DNA of 64,000 nucleotides from Gammaproteobacteria bacterium (GTDB lineage Bacteria > Pseudomonadota > Gammaproteobacteria > Pseudomonadales > Azotimanducaceae): assembly GCA_021773565.1 (NCBI GenBank), contig JAJFJZ010000013.1:310001-374000 (forward strand), given 5' to 3'. Position numbers and translations under genes: made by a program. The notes beneath the pieces were generated by a model that saw only the letters and a program-made list of their open reading frames with translations, was not told the DNA's origin and did not search any database. Position 1 is the first letter of the stretch; the number at the start of each line of letters is the position of its first letter. Shown here piece by piece: positions 51,647-61,453 of this stretch.

Positions 51647-52876
51647 TTAAAAATCCCAGCCAAAATGCGGACGAGGCAGCCGTAACACTGTGTCAAGAGA
51701 ATCAATTAGTGCCTGATCACCTTCAAGCTGGTCGGTAATAGCAAGACTGCTGGCTGGACGCACCCCAAACCACATGCGGCTAAAGGCGTTTATTGAGGCC
51801 TTTAAGGTGGGAAGTGCTTTTGACTGACCTGGCTTGGCAGATGATTCCTCACCAAGCTCGATAATATATTCACCAGACAAACCCGACCACTTTTGCGGGT
51901 TTTCCAGATGCTTTTCCACAGGATCGCTAAGTTGTAGATTAAATTTGACTGCAGGCCCGCTTAGATGTGTTTTGGACAAACAACTTTCGAGATTTAGAAT
52001 TCTAAATTGCCAATATGCCGATGTACTAATGATTTGCTCAAATTTGCCCTTTGCACTTGCTCTTCTTGTTCGAAAAGGTTTACGAAGTAAATCCTGCATT
52101 TGAATTTCCGCAAATTCAATCATACCAATCTGCGTTACCTGATCGGCCAACGACTTTATTAAGGCTAGTAATTCAAGCAACTGATCCCGAGTCTGATAAG
52201 CCCTGCACGTTATTACGTATGGCCCGTATTCATCCTTGGCCTCACCCCAGATAAAGTGTGACAAGGAGCCCCCGGGGCCATCGTAGTATCCAAAGCCAAA
52301 TGGTTTTTCTGTCCACAACATTTCTGCCTTAAATGCAGATGCAGCATCCAGATTTACATCTCCGTGTTTTTTTGATCGCCCCATCATTGCGGAGTGTAAA
52401 TCCCTATAATTCTCTGCGCTGAGTCGCCTGGGAGGACGAAAGGGGTAATCAACCGTAAGGGTCGCTGGATCAAAATTTACCCAGTTTTCATAACTTCCTG
52501 TACCAAAACCCAGCCGGTCATAAAAACCCTGGTCAAAAATGCCCAGGGCACTCACATCCATTCCTGCATTCGCTTGCCTGGACAGTAATCTCGCCGCCAG
52601 TTTTTTCGCAAATCCCAATTTGCGAACTATGTGACTCGTGTTTACAGAAGCCACAGCACCCAGCTTTAACTCCTCTTCCAGGTAACGTACCGTGCCAGGT
52701 GTACCATGCACCACGCACTCCGCTTCTCCGTTCAATGTAGCAACCAGTGTATCGCCTTCCTCCAGAAAATCCTTTAATGCGGCAACCTCCTTGTCGTCTT
52801 CAATCCAGCCACATTCCTTCCAGATTCGTGCTACAGCCTGAAAATCGCGCTCGGCATTATATTCCTTAATGCTCAT
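51647..52876 (-). CDS. Eis-like GNAT acetyltransferase
   Basis: A 409-residue protein with an N-terminal GNAT domain (SIKEYNAERDFQAVARIWKE, GAVASVNTSHIVRKLGFAKK with acetyl-CoA loop residues, LGIFDQGFYDRLGFGTGSYE) and a long C-terminal part ending in an SCP2-like fold (LKASINAFSRMWFGVRPASS). This tripartite layout is that of the Eis (enhanced intracellular survival) family, which acetylates amines. I chose the ATG at 52874-52876 over a TTG five codons upstream. It lies next to the second GNAT-like protein. Substrate unknown. Confidence 0.8.
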   Translation of the reverse strand: MSIKEYNAERDFQAVARIWKECGWIEDDKEVAALKDFLEEGDTLVATLNGEAECVVHGTPGTVRYLEEELKLGAVASVNTSHIVRKLGFAKKLAARLLSRQANAGMDVSALGIFDQGFYDRLGFGTGSYENWVNFDPATLTVDYPFRPPRRLSAENYRDLHSAMMGRSKKHGDVNLDAASAFKAEMLWTEKPFGFGYYDGPGGSLSHFIWGEAKDEYGPYVITCRAYQTRDQLLELLALIKSLADQVTQIGMIEFAEIQMQDLLRKPFRTRRASAKGKFEQIISTSAYWQFRILNLESCLSKTHLSGPAVKFNLQLSDPVEKHLENPQKWSGLSGEYIIELGEESSAKPGQSKALPTLKASINAFSRMWFGVRPASSLAITDQLEGDQALIDSLDTVLRLPRPHFGWDF

Positions 52877-52939
52877 ATTAGGTTTACTCAATTAACGATG
52901 CTGGGATACTAAACATATTCGAGCGCTGGATAAACCTTG

Positions 52940-53578
52940 CTAGATTGGTTTTAACCGAAAGAAGGCACCTGCGGTATGAGCCGCGGGAGACTTCCAACAG
53001 AAGGATCGCCCACCAATATCACAGTAGGCACTGTAACCAAGGGGTATGTTGGGTGCCTGTCCCGGAACTGACAAATTCGCGCGTAGCGATTGCAGGTTTG
53101 CCAGGTTTCTGTAATAAATTGTTTGCGGATCAGAACCATCTGCGATTCTGTTTCTGCGACTGACCTTCCAGCGCTCTCTGGCCAGGCGTTTGCCCCGATG
53201 GTCGGGGTGCGTGTAATCCGAAAAGCTGTAGACATAAATTCCGGGAAAGACAAACTCCACGCGATCTGATACTCGCGTAGAATGTTTGGTGCTAAAACCG
53301 AAGCCTACAATGACCTTCTGGTAAAAGTTTGCAACACACGTATCACCTCGCTCAAACATCCATGCATAAGGAGAGCCAGAAAGGTCCTTGTGCAAGCTAT
53401 TGTTAAAGGTATGCACATCAACACCTCGAGTGATATAACCCTCAACATCCGGCCAATCGTAAGGTTCACCCGAGCTAATCTGGATCTTGCAAAGCTCCAG
53501 ATTAACTAACCGTCGCAGGATGTTTAGCAACTTCTGCCGAAGTACAAGCAAAGGAGCCGAGAGTCCTGTAATGATCAT
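52940..53578 (-). CDS. GNAT-like protein of unknown function (paralogue of 44126-44734)
   Basis: A 212-residue protein. Blocks shared with the 44126 gene product, in the same order, are MFERGDTCVANFYQKVIVGF, YVYSFSDYTHPDHRGKRLAR (GNAT-like RG-x-RL step), YYRNLANLQSLRANL and LGYSAYCDIGGRSFCWK. Identity is low but the spacing is conserved, so they are distant paralogues. The N-terminal 25 residues (LSAPLLVLRQKLLNILRRL) are amphipathic. The gene follows the RND pump by 7 bp and may be part of that transcript. Confidence 0.65.
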   Translation of the reverse strand: MIITGLSAPLLVLRQKLLNILRRLVNLELCKIQISSGEPYDWPDVEGYITRGVDVHTFNNSLHKDLSGSPYAWMFERGDTCVANFYQKVIVGFGFSTKHSTRVSDRVEFVFPGIYVYSFSDYTHPDHRGKRLARERWKVSRRNRIADGSDPQTIYYRNLANLQSLRANLSVPGQAPNIPLGYSAYCDIGGRSFCWKSPAAHTAGAFFRLKPI

Positions 53579-53585
53579 AGTCTGG

Positions 53586-56500
53586 TCATACAGTCTGGGA
53601 AGTTACCGAAATACCACTCGAACCCGTTTCGCTGGATAGTTCATGCGTCGGATCCTGTCTATGCGTAGATGCCAACAAAAAATAAATACTGGGCAGTACA
53701 AACAGGGTAAACAAGGTACCTATCAGCATTCCGGCAACGAGAATTATTCCGATACTGTTGCGTGCTTCAGCCCCGGGCCCTGCCACCAGCACAAGTGGAG
53801 TATGCCCCATAACCGTGGCACCAGTTGTCATCAACACTGGTCGCAACCTGGTTACGGAAGAAGCTCGTATAGCCTCCAGCTTACTCATACCGTCCAATTG
53901 CAATTGTTTCGCAAACTCTACAATTAGTATTGCGTTTTTTGAGATTAGTCCTACCAGGGTTATAAGTCCTACCTGAGCGTAGATATTGATAGTTGTCCAC
54001 CCAAGGTAGGTTAGTAACAGTGCACCAGACAAAGCAAGCGGTACAGATCCTAACAGTACTACAAGGGGATCGCGAAAACTGTTAAACTGAATAGCCAGGG
54101 CCATAAATACGAATGCCAAAGATATGCCCAGCACCCCCACCAGCGTATTACCTTCCTGACGTAGTTGCCGAGACTCCCCGGCGTAGTCAATAGCGTAATG
54201 TGCCGGTAAAAAGTCTCTGGCAAACTGTTCCATTGCTGCCAGACCCTGCTCTTTGGTTCGACCCGGAATCATGCCGCCATATACCCTGAAAGAGTTATTC
54301 TGCTGAAATTTGCTCAACACTCGAGGTGCGACCTTACTATCCAGCGTTGCGATTGCCCCCAGTGGGACCAGGTCTCCATCGGGAGTGCGAATTTTTAATT
54401 GCAGGAGTGCATCAGGATCGGGCCGACCCTGCCGTTCTACCATTGGTATCACCCGGTATGCCTTACCATTGAGGTCGAATCGATTAACATAATTTGCAGA
54501 CAAAAATATGCTTAACTGACGACTGACCTCAGCCAGATCCATCCCAAGGTCTGCTATGCGATCCCGGTCCAGAAGAAAACGCCCCTGTGGTAAATCTATT
54601 CTCAAGTCTGTATCTGCAAACATAAATACACCACTGCTTCGCGCTGCTTCTACCAACTTTTGGGCATAAGGTAGCATTTCGAGTGCTGAATCCGAAGACA
54701 TAACGACAAACTCCATGTCAAAACGGCCTGCACTGGGTAGCGCTGAGGGTAAAATGGGAAATGTCGTAAGACCGGACACTTGCGACAGTGCGCCAAATGC
54801 TTCAGGCAACAATTCATGCACAGATTTGTCTCTTTGGTCATAATCTACAAAATGCATTCCACCAAAACCACCGGTTGTCATTACGGCTTGCCACATTATT
54901 CCGGACCCGGGCATACTTTCCATTGCATCCACAACATCCACCATATATCCGCGGGTGTAGTCCAGTGAAGATTCGGGAGGTGAGGTATAAGCCACATTTA
55001 TGCTACTCTGATCTTCTGTTGGGGCCAGTTCTTTCAAAGAAAACAAATAGAATGGAATTGCCAATATGGAAATAAACACTGCAACGAAAACTACCTGGGC
55101 ATTGCTGCGTAACAAGGCTTCCAACAATCTGTCGTAACGCCCCTGTATGCTGGAAAATAATCCATTCACCCAAACCGTCATTTTCGATTCTTTACCCTGA
55201 GCAGGTGAAACCCAGGAACTCATCACAGGAGACAGGGTCAAGGCCACCAGGCCCGAGATAAGCACAGCAATGGCAAGAGAAAATGCGAACTCCTTGAATA
55301 GTACCCCTGTTAATCCGGACAGGAATCCAATCGGCACATAGACCATCGCAAGCGTAATGGTCATGGCAACAATGGGCGATAGCAACTGCCGGGAACTGGC
55401 GAGTGCCGCCTGGGATCGCGTTAGTCCTTCCCGCATATAGCGGGCCACGTTTTCTACCACGACAATTGCATCATCAACCACCAGGCCTACAGACAATACA
55501 ATTGCCAACACAGTCAGCAGGTTCAGGGAAAATCCCATCAGCGACATCGCGGCTATTGCCCCAAGTAAGGAAATGGGAATAGTAACAAGCGGCACGAGAG
55601 CAGTGCGAAACGAACCCATAAATGCAACTACCACCAGGCCTACCAGTAAAACCGTTTCACCCAGTGTGATAAATATTTCACGTAATGCGCTGCGCATGTA
55701 CAGGGTGACATCAAAGCCGATTTCTATTACCAAACCATCAGGCATTCCCAGGTTCAGTTCATCAATCACCACATACATTTCATCTGCGATGTCAATTTCG
55801 TTGGCACCAGGCAGAGGATATATCGCAATGAACACCACTGATCTCTGGTTTACGCGCGCATGCTGAATCCCTTCCTCTTCTCCAAGCTCAACGCGTGCTA
55901 CATCGCGAATACGAACCAGACTGCCTTCGCTTGCACGAATTACGAGTCGTTCGAATTCTTCAACTCCCTGAAGCGACGTGTCCACCATCAAATCGATACG
56001 CTGATCTGCATTTTCACTTTGCCCAATGGTCGCTATCAGATTGTTCCTTGAAAGCGCTTGTTCTACATCCTGTGCACTCACATTGAACATCGCCATTAAC
56101 TGGGGATTCAGCCAGATTCTCATCGCGGGCCGACGGCCGCCGGGCAAATCCACGCGTTGTACACCGTCAATGGACGATAGTTGGGGAACCACACTACGTT
56201 GTAGATAGTCTGTCACTGCAGATCGGCTGGTGGTTTCTGTAATTTCTACGGCAAGATAAAAGCCCGCCTGTGGGCGGTCCGCACGCACGACACTTACAGA
56301 AGGGTCTTCAGCCCCCGCCGGTAACTCAAAGCGTATTTGTCCCAACCTGGAGGACAACTCGGCGAGCGCATCTGTACTATCTTCATTCAGCTTGAGGTAT
56401 ACGGTCACCGTACTCATACCGGAGGTCGACTGGGAAGCTATAAAGTCAATTCCGGGTATGGTTGATGCTGCTCGTTCTATCGGGTCGGTAATAAAACCCT

Positions 56501-56705
56501 GCACTACCTCGGCCGAAGCTCCTATATATGGCGTCTGGATCACCAGCGATGCACTGTCAATTTGTGGATACTGAAGCACCGGCAAGGTGCTTGCGGCACG
56601 CAGGCCCAGCAGAATAAGGCCTAAACATATCACTACCGCAATGACCGGTCGTTCTACAAATATGTCGGTAAATTTGGGAACGCGTGCTTCATGCGTCATG
56701 CTCAT
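53586..56705 (-). CDS. RND efflux pump, inner-membrane transporter (HAE1-type)
   Basis: A 1039-residue proton-driven exporter. It has FTDIFVERPVIAVVICLGLI at the start, the porter-domain stretch ISSQSTSGMSTVT-like IASQSTSGMSTVTVYLKLNE, and the TM4 motif VLSVGLVVDDAIVVVENVAR with its proton-relay aspartates. The C-terminal half repeats the design (QVGLITLVGLISKNAILIVE). Substrates are likely hydrophobic compounds such as drugs or detergents. It lies 2 bp after the adaptor gene. No outer-membrane channel or TetR regulator is in the window. Confidence 0.94.
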   Translation of the reverse strand: MSMTHEARVPKFTDIFVERPVIAVVICLGLILLGLRAASTLPVLQYPQIDSASLVIQTPYIGASAEVVQGFITDPIERAASTIPGIDFIASQSTSGMSTVTVYLKLNEDSTDALAELSSRLGQIRFELPAGAEDPSVSVVRADRPQAGFYLAVEITETTSRSAVTDYLQRSVVPQLSSIDGVQRVDLPGGRRPAMRIWLNPQLMAMFNVSAQDVEQALSRNNLIATIGQSENADQRIDLMVDTSLQGVEEFERLVIRASEGSLVRIRDVARVELGEEEGIQHARVNQRSVVFIAIYPLPGANEIDIADEMYVVIDELNLGMPDGLVIEIGFDVTLYMRSALREIFITLGETVLLVGLVVVAFMGSFRTALVPLVTIPISLLGAIAAMSLMGFSLNLLTVLAIVLSVGLVVDDAIVVVENVARYMREGLTRSQAALASSRQLLSPIVAMTITLAMVYVPIGFLSGLTGVLFKEFAFSLAIAVLISGLVALTLSPVMSSWVSPAQGKESKMTVWVNGLFSSIQGRYDRLLEALLRSNAQVVFVAVFISILAIPFYLFSLKELAPTEDQSSINVAYTSPPESSLDYTRGYMVDVVDAMESMPGSGIMWQAVMTTGGFGGMHFVDYDQRDKSVHELLPEAFGALSQVSGLTTFPILPSALPSAGRFDMEFVVMSSDSALEMLPYAQKLVEAARSSGVFMFADTDLRIDLPQGRFLLDRDRIADLGMDLAEVSRQLSIFLSANYVNRFDLNGKAYRVIPMVERQGRPDPDALLQLKIRTPDGDLVPLGAIATLDSKVAPRVLSKFQQNNSFRVYGGMIPGRTKEQGLAAMEQFARDFLPAHYAIDYAGESRQLRQEGNTLVGVLGISLAFVFMALAIQFNSFRDPLVVLLGSVPLALSGALLLTYLGWTTINIYAQVGLITLVGLISKNAILIVEFAKQLQLDGMSKLEAIRASSVTRLRPVLMTTGATVMGHTPLVLVAGPGAEARNSIGIILVAGMLIGTLFTLFVLPSIYFLLASTHRQDPTHELSSETGSSGISVTSQTV

Positions 56706-56707
56706 GG

Positions 56708-57829
56708 CTAATCCCCCGTATCGGGTATCAGAGCGGAAGGACTTTCTGATAATTTTCCAGCGACACTGCGAACAAGAACCCCTTCACGCAGCTTGAACGC
56801 GCCCACCGCAGCTATTCGCTCTCCCGCACTTAAACCGCCGGAAATAATTACGAAGGATCCCCTCTTGGCGCCCAATTGAACAGCGCGCTTTGATGCACGC
56901 TCAGCTGCGCGTGCACTTTCTTCCGCTGGTTTCAACACATAGACACTCGCCCCAAAAGCGTCCCTGCGTACCGCGGTATCGGGCACCAGTGTAGCAATTC
57001 GCCGTTTTCCGACTGGCACTTCAACATGCACCAGACTGCCAGGTTGAAATCCGGATTGTGTATTGTCAGCGACTGCCCGAAACCTCACATTTCTTGATTG
57101 CAAGTTTACAAAAGCATCACGAGCGATGATCGATGCCGGAACGCTAATCTCCGGTTCATCGGCGAGAACCTGAACTTCCGTTCCTTCTACCATAAGTGCC
57201 TGTTGTTGTGGCAAGGTGAAATCTACCCATATTTGGTCGCTCACACCTATCAGGCGAACCACAAAAGTCGCCTTGTCCAGATACTGTCCTCTTTCCAGAA
57301 CGTGCAAGCCGGCATAGGCATCGAAGGGTGCGCGCAAGGTGTGTTTGTCTATCACCGCAAGCAGGCGGTCAACAAACGCGGTGGAAGCGTCAAATCTGGC
57401 TTTTGCCCTGTCACGGGCATCCTCAGCGGCTGCACCTGACGCTATCAGCCGCTGATTACGCATTAGATCCAGTCGTGCAATTTCTGCATCCGCCCGCGCA
57501 GCAGCAAGCTGAGCCTTCTGTTCGCTTATATCCAGTTGTACCAGTACCTGTCCCGCGCGCACTTTTGCACCCGGCGCAAAGCCAACTTCTACAATGCGCC
57601 CTGCCAACTCGGTACTCAGGTCGACCGACTGCACAGCAACTAATTCAGCTGTAACCGATGTTGTGGGCTGCCAAACCTCCTCAAGCGCTACAAAAGCCTC
57701 CACGGATTCTACCGGTTCAGGAAATGATGCCCCAAATGCGATTGCAGCCTGGATTTGTGTGTACTTGTAGTATCCCAGCCCAAACAATATTGCCAGACAC
57801 ACTACAACGATCAAAAACCAGTTACGCAT
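56708..57829 (-). CDS. RND efflux periplasmic adaptor (membrane fusion protein)
   Basis: A 373-residue adaptor with an N-terminal helix (NWFLIVVVCLAILFGLGYYK), first lipoyl half (GFAPGAKVRAGQVLVQLDIS), a helical hairpin, second half (LRAPFDAYAGLHVLERGQYL), and beta-barrel/proximal domains (FQPGSLVHVEVPVGKRRIAT; IISGGLSAGERIAAVGAFKL). It is the partner of the RND transporter encoded just downstream. It is the first gene of that leftward unit, divergent from the GST gene across 133 bp. Confidence 0.93.
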   Translation of the reverse strand: MRNWFLIVVVCLAILFGLGYYKYTQIQAAIAFGASFPEPVESVEAFVALEEVWQPTTSVTAELVAVQSVDLSTELAGRIVEVGFAPGAKVRAGQVLVQLDISEQKAQLAAARADAEIARLDLMRNQRLIASGAAAEDARDRAKARFDASTAFVDRLLAVIDKHTLRAPFDAYAGLHVLERGQYLDKATFVVRLIGVSDQIWVDFTLPQQQALMVEGTEVQVLADEPEISVPASIIARDAFVNLQSRNVRFRAVADNTQSGFQPGSLVHVEVPVGKRRIATLVPDTAVRRDAFGASVYVLKPAEESARAAERASKRAVQLGAKRGSFVIISGGLSAGERIAAVGAFKLREGVLVRSVAGKLSESPSALIPDTGD

Positions 57830-57962
57830 ACATCAACCTTTCCTGTATTTTCTCGTGCGAGAAATATTCGCGTATTGATTCTATCGTCATTGCTGCTAAT
57901 TAGTGAATAGGCCGTGTTACCATCCTACCCCTCCTTTTCAGGCTACTTAAGAGTAAATACCC

Positions 57963-58601
57963 ATGATTACAGTCCACCACTTGAACAATTCCAGATCACA
58001 GCGTGTTTTGTGGCTACTTGAAGAGCTTGGTCTGGAATATTCGATCGAGAAATACCAGCGCGACGCGGAATCAAATCTCGCACCAGCAGCATTATTAAAA
58101 CTCCACCCTTTAGGCAAGTCTCCCGTACTGAGCGATGGCGAACAAACCATAATAGAATCTGCGGCGATCATTGATTATCTGGTGCGTCGTCATGGTAATG
58201 GATTGCTGGCACCTGCTGTGGGCACGGATGCGCATGAACAGTACCTGCAATGGATGCACTACAGCGAAGGCAGCGCCATGCTGCCACTGATGTTGAAGAT
58301 GTACACGGGCAGACTTCCCGACGGGGGCGAAGCATTACAAGCCAGAATTACCAGTGAGCTGGATAATCACTTCTCATATTTAAATGCTGCTCTGGACGAT
58401 GCAGATTGGTTTGTGAACAATACATTTAGCGCGGCCGATATCCAGTTATCATTCGTAATACAACTGGGACCTTTACTGCACTCGCTGGATGCCTACGCCA
58501 ATCTGGCCGGGTTTCTCGAACGCATCCATGCACGTCCTGCTTACCAAAAAGCGTTGGCGAAAGGTGGAACGTATGCTTTTGGCGGCGAGAACGCTCCATA
58601 A
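57963..58601 (+). CDS. Glutathione S-transferase
   Basis: A 212-residue GST. The thioredoxin-like N-domain begins MITVHHLNNSRSQRVLWLLE and has the glutathione gamma-Glu site PLGKSPVLSDGEQTIIESAA. The helical C-domain includes FVNNTFSAADIQLSFVIQLG and ends ARPAYQKALAKG. Serine in LNNSRSQR may be the catalytic residue, as in bacterial beta-like or theta-like classes. Substrate unknown. The carboxyltransferase gene follows 80-90 bp later. Confidence 0.93.
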   Translation: MITVHHLNNSRSQRVLWLLEELGLEYSIEKYQRDAESNLAPAALLKLHPLGKSPVLSDGEQTIIESAAIIDYLVRRHGNGLLAPAVGTDAHEQYLQWMHYSEGSAMLPLMLKMYTGRLPDGGEALQARITSELDNHFSYLNAALDDADWFVNNTFSAADIQLSFVIQLGPLLHSLDAYANLAGFLERIHARPAYQKALAKGGTYAFGGENAP

Positions 58602-58690
58602 AGAGGAACAAGCAATGTATCCACAGCATTCAACCGCTCACCCTGAGCTCAGTCTCTAGAAATGGCTTTGGCGAACAGAAGGTGGTTTAT

Positions 58691-60241
58691 ATGACCTGGG
58701 AAAAAGAACTGGGCGAGCTAAAGGCAAGAAGTAAGCTCGCGGAAAAAATGGGTGGTGCCGAAAAAGTTGCGCGCCAGCATGCGTTTAATAAATTTACCAT
58801 TCGTGAACGAATCAGCAAAATTGCGGATGAGGGGTCCTTTCAGGAGATTGGAAAACTGGCTGGCGTAGGCAAATATGACGAAAATGGCAATCTGACCGAA
58901 TTTACTCCTGCCAATTTTTTGTTTGGAACCGCCGAGATCGCTAACAGGCCGCTCATAATATCCGGGGATGATTTTACTGTGCGCGGGGGCTCTGCAGATG
59001 CCTCAATTCCAGCCAAGCGCGCGCAAGCCGAAGGCCTTGCTGTAGAGCTTCGCCTGCCACATGTACGTCTGGTCGACGGCATGGGTGGAGGCGGCTCAGT
59101 AAAAACCATTGAATCGTCTGGCAGAACGTATATACCGGGGTTATCCGGGTGGGATGTTGTAGTAAAGCACCTTGGTATTGCGCCCTCTGTGTCATTGGCC
59201 CTTGGTTCGGTTGCAGGAATAGGCGCTGCGCGAGTCGCCACTTCACACTACTCCGTTATCGTCAAAGACAGCGCACAAATGATGATCGCAGGCCCGGCAC
59301 TGGTAGATTGGGCAGGATTGGGAGAAGTGAGTAAAGAGGAACTGGGAGCCAGCTCAATTCACACCCGTAATGGTGCCATTGACGATGAAGCTGATAATGA
59401 AGAAACAGCTTTTGAGTTGGCTCGCAAATTTCTGTCCTACCTGCCGGGCAGCATCGATGAATTACCACCCATAACAGCCAACTCAGACCCCATCGACAGA
59501 CAGGACCAGGCACTTCTCGATGCGGTTCCCAAAAACCCGAGCGCTGTCTATGACATGCGGGCAATAATACTTTCTGTGGTAGATAAGGATTCTTTCTTTG
59601 AAATCGGTAGAAACTGGGGCCGATCTCTCATTTGCGGATTGGCGCGATTCGACGGTATACCCGTCGCAATATTTGCCGAAGATCCGAAAGTTTATGGCGG
59701 CGCATGGACAGCGGATGCCTCTCGCAAGCTCATCAGACACTGTGATCTTGCTTCAACCTTCAATTTACCACTGCTACATCTGGTCGACTGTCCCGGATTT
59801 TTGATTGGTAAACAATCCGAAGAAGACGCAACTATCCGATTTGGATCACAGGCGCTGGCAGCACTGGGACAGAGTACCGTACCCTACTGCAGTGTGGTCA
59901 TTCGTAAAGCCTTTGGCGTTGCCGGTGCCGCAAATTCAAAACCTGGTGTACAGCATTTCAGATTTGCATGGCCTTCCGGGGACTGGGGATCATTACCCAT
60001 AGAAGGTGGCATCGAAGTAGCCTATAAGGCCGAACTGGCGGACGCAGAGGATTTTGAAGCAAGTTTGAGCGAAATCAAAAACCGGCTTAATATGCTGCGT
60101 TCCCCGTATCGTTCTGCGGAATATTTCGAGATAGAGGAGATTATCGACCCGCGCAATACACGGCACAAAGTTTGTCACTGGGCAAGACTGGCTTTTAGAA
60201 CGTTAAAAACAGGGCCTTCTTCGTTCAGTTATCGACCGTAG
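58691..60241 (+). CDS. Acyl-CoA carboxylase carboxyltransferase (beta) subunit
   Basis: A 516-residue biotin-dependent carboxyltransferase with both crotonase-fold halves. Features are FTIRERISKIADEGSFQEIG, SGDDFTVRGGSADASIPAKR, the oxyanion loop VDGMGGGGSVKTIES, SVIVKDSAQMMIAGPALVDW and, in the second half, LVDCPGFLIGKQSEEDATI and GSLPIEGGIEVAYKAEL. It fits the propionyl/methylcrotonyl/geranyl-CoA carboxylase beta type. No biotin carboxylase or carrier gene lies within the window, so its partner must be elsewhere. I chose the ATG at 58691 over a GTG three codons upstream. A terminator follows. Confidence 0.9.
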   Translation: MTWEKELGELKARSKLAEKMGGAEKVARQHAFNKFTIRERISKIADEGSFQEIGKLAGVGKYDENGNLTEFTPANFLFGTAEIANRPLIISGDDFTVRGGSADASIPAKRAQAEGLAVELRLPHVRLVDGMGGGGSVKTIESSGRTYIPGLSGWDVVVKHLGIAPSVSLALGSVAGIGAARVATSHYSVIVKDSAQMMIAGPALVDWAGLGEVSKEELGASSIHTRNGAIDDEADNEETAFELARKFLSYLPGSIDELPPITANSDPIDRQDQALLDAVPKNPSAVYDMRAIILSVVDKDSFFEIGRNWGRSLICGLARFDGIPVAIFAEDPKVYGGAWTADASRKLIRHCDLASTFNLPLLHLVDCPGFLIGKQSEEDATIRFGSQALAALGQSTVPYCSVVIRKAFGVAGAANSKPGVQHFRFAWPSGDWGSLPIEGGIEVAYKAELADAEDFEASLSEIKNRLNMLRSPYRSAEYFEIEEIIDPRNTRHKVCHWARLAFRTLKTGPSSFSYRP

Positions 60242-60319
60242 GTGACAATCGGAATTACTTTCACACGAGGCTGCTTTGTGGGAACATCCGCCTTAATTAG
60301 GATTCAGGTAAAAGCAAGT

Positions 60320-60340
60320 CGCCCCATCAGGGCGGTTTTT
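60320..60340 (+). terminator. Rho-independent terminator after carboxyltransferase gene
   Basis: CGCCC (60320-60324), loop CATCA, GGGCG (60330-60334), then GTTTTT. It separates the carboxyltransferase gene from the ABC importer genes 69 bp further on. Confidence 0.85.
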
Positions 60341-60408
60341 GATTCTAGGGGCCTAAAAAGGCACCATAAAAAAAACAGTAACTACATCGGGACACCAACT
60401 GACATCGT

Positions 60409-61431
60409 ATGCGCGATTACTTTATAAGAAGGTTGTTATTCATTCCGCCTACCCTGATTGGCGTGACCATCATCGTATTTGCGATTACCCGTCTCGTTCC
60501 GGGCGGTCCGCTGGAACGCGCCATTATGGAGTCACAACAGCTCAATGCCAGTAGTGGGGTGAGCAGCCAGCAGGCTGGGGAAGGCATGGCCTTGTCAGAA
60601 GCGCAACTGGACAAACTTAAAGAATATTACGGCTTTGATAAACCCATGCTGGAGAGTTATGTGATCTGGGTGGGCAAGGTTGCCCGGGGTGATCTGGGTT
60701 CATCCTACCGCTACAATGAGCCGGTATGGGACGTCATACAAAGCCGTTTCCCAATCTCCCTCTACTACGGCCTGGTAACACTTTTTATTACCTATACAGT
60801 CTGTATTCCACTCGGGATTCTCAAAGCTATAAAACACCGAACAGTGGTGGATAATATAAGCTCCATCCTGATTTTTGTGGGATACGCCATTCCCGGTTAT
60901 GTACTGGGTGCCCTGTTGTTGTTGTATTTTTCTGTTCGTCTGGAATGGTTTCCTATGGGCGGCTTTGTGAGTATGCGCTTTGATGAGATGGGAGCATGGG
61001 ACAAAACCATGGATTTAATTAATCATTCGGTATTACCATTGCTCTGTTATCTGGTGGGGAGTTTCGCCTTCGTAACATTGTTACTGAAAAACCACCTGAT
61101 GGATAACCTAGCCTCCGACTACATTCGCACAGCCATTGCCAAGGGCGTGTCGTTTCGCAAGGCAGTGACACGGCATGCGATGCGCAACTCAATGATTCCA
61201 ATCGCCACCACTTTTGGCCAGAACATTGTGTTGCTGGTTTCCGGTTCATTTTTGATCGAAACCGTATTCGATATTAACGGCTTTGGTCTGTTGGGTTTAA
61301 ACGCAATTCTGGATCGGGACTACCCCATAGTAATGGGCGTAGTGCTACTGGCAAGCCTGCTACTGTTGATAGGAAACATTATTTCCGATTTTCTGGTAGC
61401 GCTGGTTGATCCGCGGATTCGCTTCCAGTAA
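60409..61431 (+). CDS. yejB: YejB-like ABC importer permease
   Basis: A 340-residue peptide-type permease. It begins RDYFIRRLLFIPPTLIGVTI and has the YejB-type extension after APGGP (here VPGGPLERAIMESQQLNASS), YYGFDKPMLESYVIWVG, DLGSSYRYNEPVWDVI and the EAA loop YIRTAIAKGVSFRKAVTRHA, closing with LVDPRIRFQ. The YejABEF system imports oligopeptides and microcin C in enterobacteria; the cargo here is unknown. The order is B-E-A, whereas E. coli has A-B-E-F. Confidence 0.88.
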   Translation: MRDYFIRRLLFIPPTLIGVTIIVFAITRLVPGGPLERAIMESQQLNASSGVSSQQAGEGMALSEAQLDKLKEYYGFDKPMLESYVIWVGKVARGDLGSSYRYNEPVWDVIQSRFPISLYYGLVTLFITYTVCIPLGILKAIKHRTVVDNISSILIFVGYAIPGYVLGALLLLYFSVRLEWFPMGGFVSMRFDEMGAWDKTMDLINHSVLPLLCYLVGSFAFVTLLLKNHLMDNLASDYIRTAIAKGVSFRKAVTRHAMRNSMIPIATTFGQNIVLLVSGSFLIETVFDINGFGLLGLNAILDRDYPIVMGVVLLASLLLLIGNIISDFLVALVDPRIRFQ

Positions 61432-61453
61432 ACCTGACCAGAGAATTGCTTAA

